Part shown: in pieces, positions 38,525-38,687 of the stretch
Numbering within the stretch: the stretch's first letter is position 1
Layout: the number at the start of each line of letters is the position of its first letter
NCBI GenBank assembly: GCA_040757055.1
Contig: JBFLXY010000016.1
Coordinates: 1-38,687 of the forward strand
Source: JAJZRJ01 sp040757055
GTDB taxonomy: Bacteria > Desulfobacterota > Desulfobulbia > Desulfobulbales > Desulfurivibrionaceae
Length of the DNA: 38,687 bases
Direction: 5' to 3'
Translations under genes and position numbers: made by a program
The notes under the pieces: model-generated
What the model was told of the DNA's origin: nothing
Databases searched by the model: none
The model's input: the letters and a program-made list of their open reading frames with translations, nothing else

Positions 38525-38558
38525 CTGCAAAAGGCCGCTCGAATCAGGAGCACGCCGG

Positions 38559-38580
38559 CCAATTTTCTGAGATTGAAATT
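38559..38580 (-). repeat. Inner transposase-site-like repeat, right end (site 2)
   Basis: CCAATTTTCTGAGATT shares CCAATTTTCT with the terminal site (CCAATTTTCTCATTTC at 38657-38672) and TTCTGAGATT with site 3. Spacing to the terminal core is 98 bases. Likely MuA-type binding site by similarity and place. Confidence 0.65.
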
Positions 38581-38651
38581 CACGCGGTTTTCGCGCCGCA
38601 AATTTCCCGCAAAGTCCCATCAATTCCCGGCAAATCCCACCTCAAATCCAG

Positions 38652-38687
38652 CTAAACCAATTTTCTCATTTCATCTGCCTGCCTATA
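38652..38687 (-). repeat. Right terminal inverted repeat (Mu attL-like end, site 1)
   Basis: The reverse complement of these 36 bases aligns without gaps to bases 1-36. The shared block AGAAAATT lies at the same distance from both ends. The very last bases read TATA, so the end in the inward direction is 5'-TATA rather than the 5'-TGTA seen at the left. In the orientation of Mu this is the left end, next to the repressor. Confidence 0.72.

Noticed and set aside
1..38687. CRISPR arrays, diversity-generating retroelement or invertible fibre segment
   Set aside because: No regularly spaced repeats, no reverse transcriptase or template/variable repeat pair, and no recombinase with inverted repeats around the fibre genes were seen.

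Overview
The window reads as one complete Mu-like (transposable, myovirus-type) phage or prophage genome, shown with its early end on the right. Its two ends are imperfect inverted repeats that align base for base from the first and last nucleotide. Each carries a core of the type AGAAAATT at the same distance (21-29) from its end, with further copies inside, as expected of transposase-bound Mu-type ends. No host DNA is visible, so the host must be inferred. The DNA is GC-rich, the ribosome sites are canonical and the spanins imply an outer membrane, so a Gram-negative (probably proteobacterial) host is likely. I cannot name the genus.

Right end (36.2-38.7 kb), the lysogeny switch: a LexA/CI-type repressor with a self-cleaving S24 peptidase domain reads rightward, followed by a small secreted protein that looks like a cargo gene. 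To its left lies a cluster of at least seven copies of the motif TGACAACCAC in both orientations, the likely operators, with a leftward early promoter at one edge. A Ner-like regulator starts the leftward early operon.

Early and middle region (26.9-36.5 kb, leftward, mostly overlapping or nearly touching genes): Ner, a conserved early DNA-binding-like protein, DDE transposase (MuA), AAA+ target-selection ATPase (MuB), a winged-helix protein, small conserved proteins, an XRE-HTH/DUF3164 fusion, zinc-ribbon proteins, an HNH endonuclease, GemA and the middle activator Mor. A rightward promoter-plus-gene unit for a zinc-ribbon membrane protein (26.36-26.89 kb) sits just past mor. After it come an intrinsic leftward terminator and a structured 0.3 kb intergenic region, then a BRO-domain antirepressor-like gene.

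Late region (leftward, 25.0 to 1.0 kb): lysis genes (M15 peptidase endolysin, holin candidate, overlapping spanin pair), a TraR/DksA-type zinc finger, DUF2730 and gp26-like genes, small and large terminase, portal, MuF with a C-terminal nuclease-like domain, gpG, protease I with a nested scaffold Z, capsid cement, major capsid gpT, FluMu/gp35, gp36, gp37, gp38, sheath, tube, a gp41 tail chaperone with a probable -2 frameshift extension, tape measure, gpN, gpP, spike gp45, gp46, baseplate J gp47, gp48, tail fibre proteins and two small tail-end genes. The order is the canonical Mu order. At the far left, in the place where Mu carries its mom DNA-modification gene, is a D12-class adenine methyltransferase. 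Its gene is preceded by a 159-base intergenic stretch that folds into a three-way junction next to its ribosome-binding site.

There is one assembly gap of 10 N (24876-24885) beside poly-G/poly-C sequence that should not be trusted.
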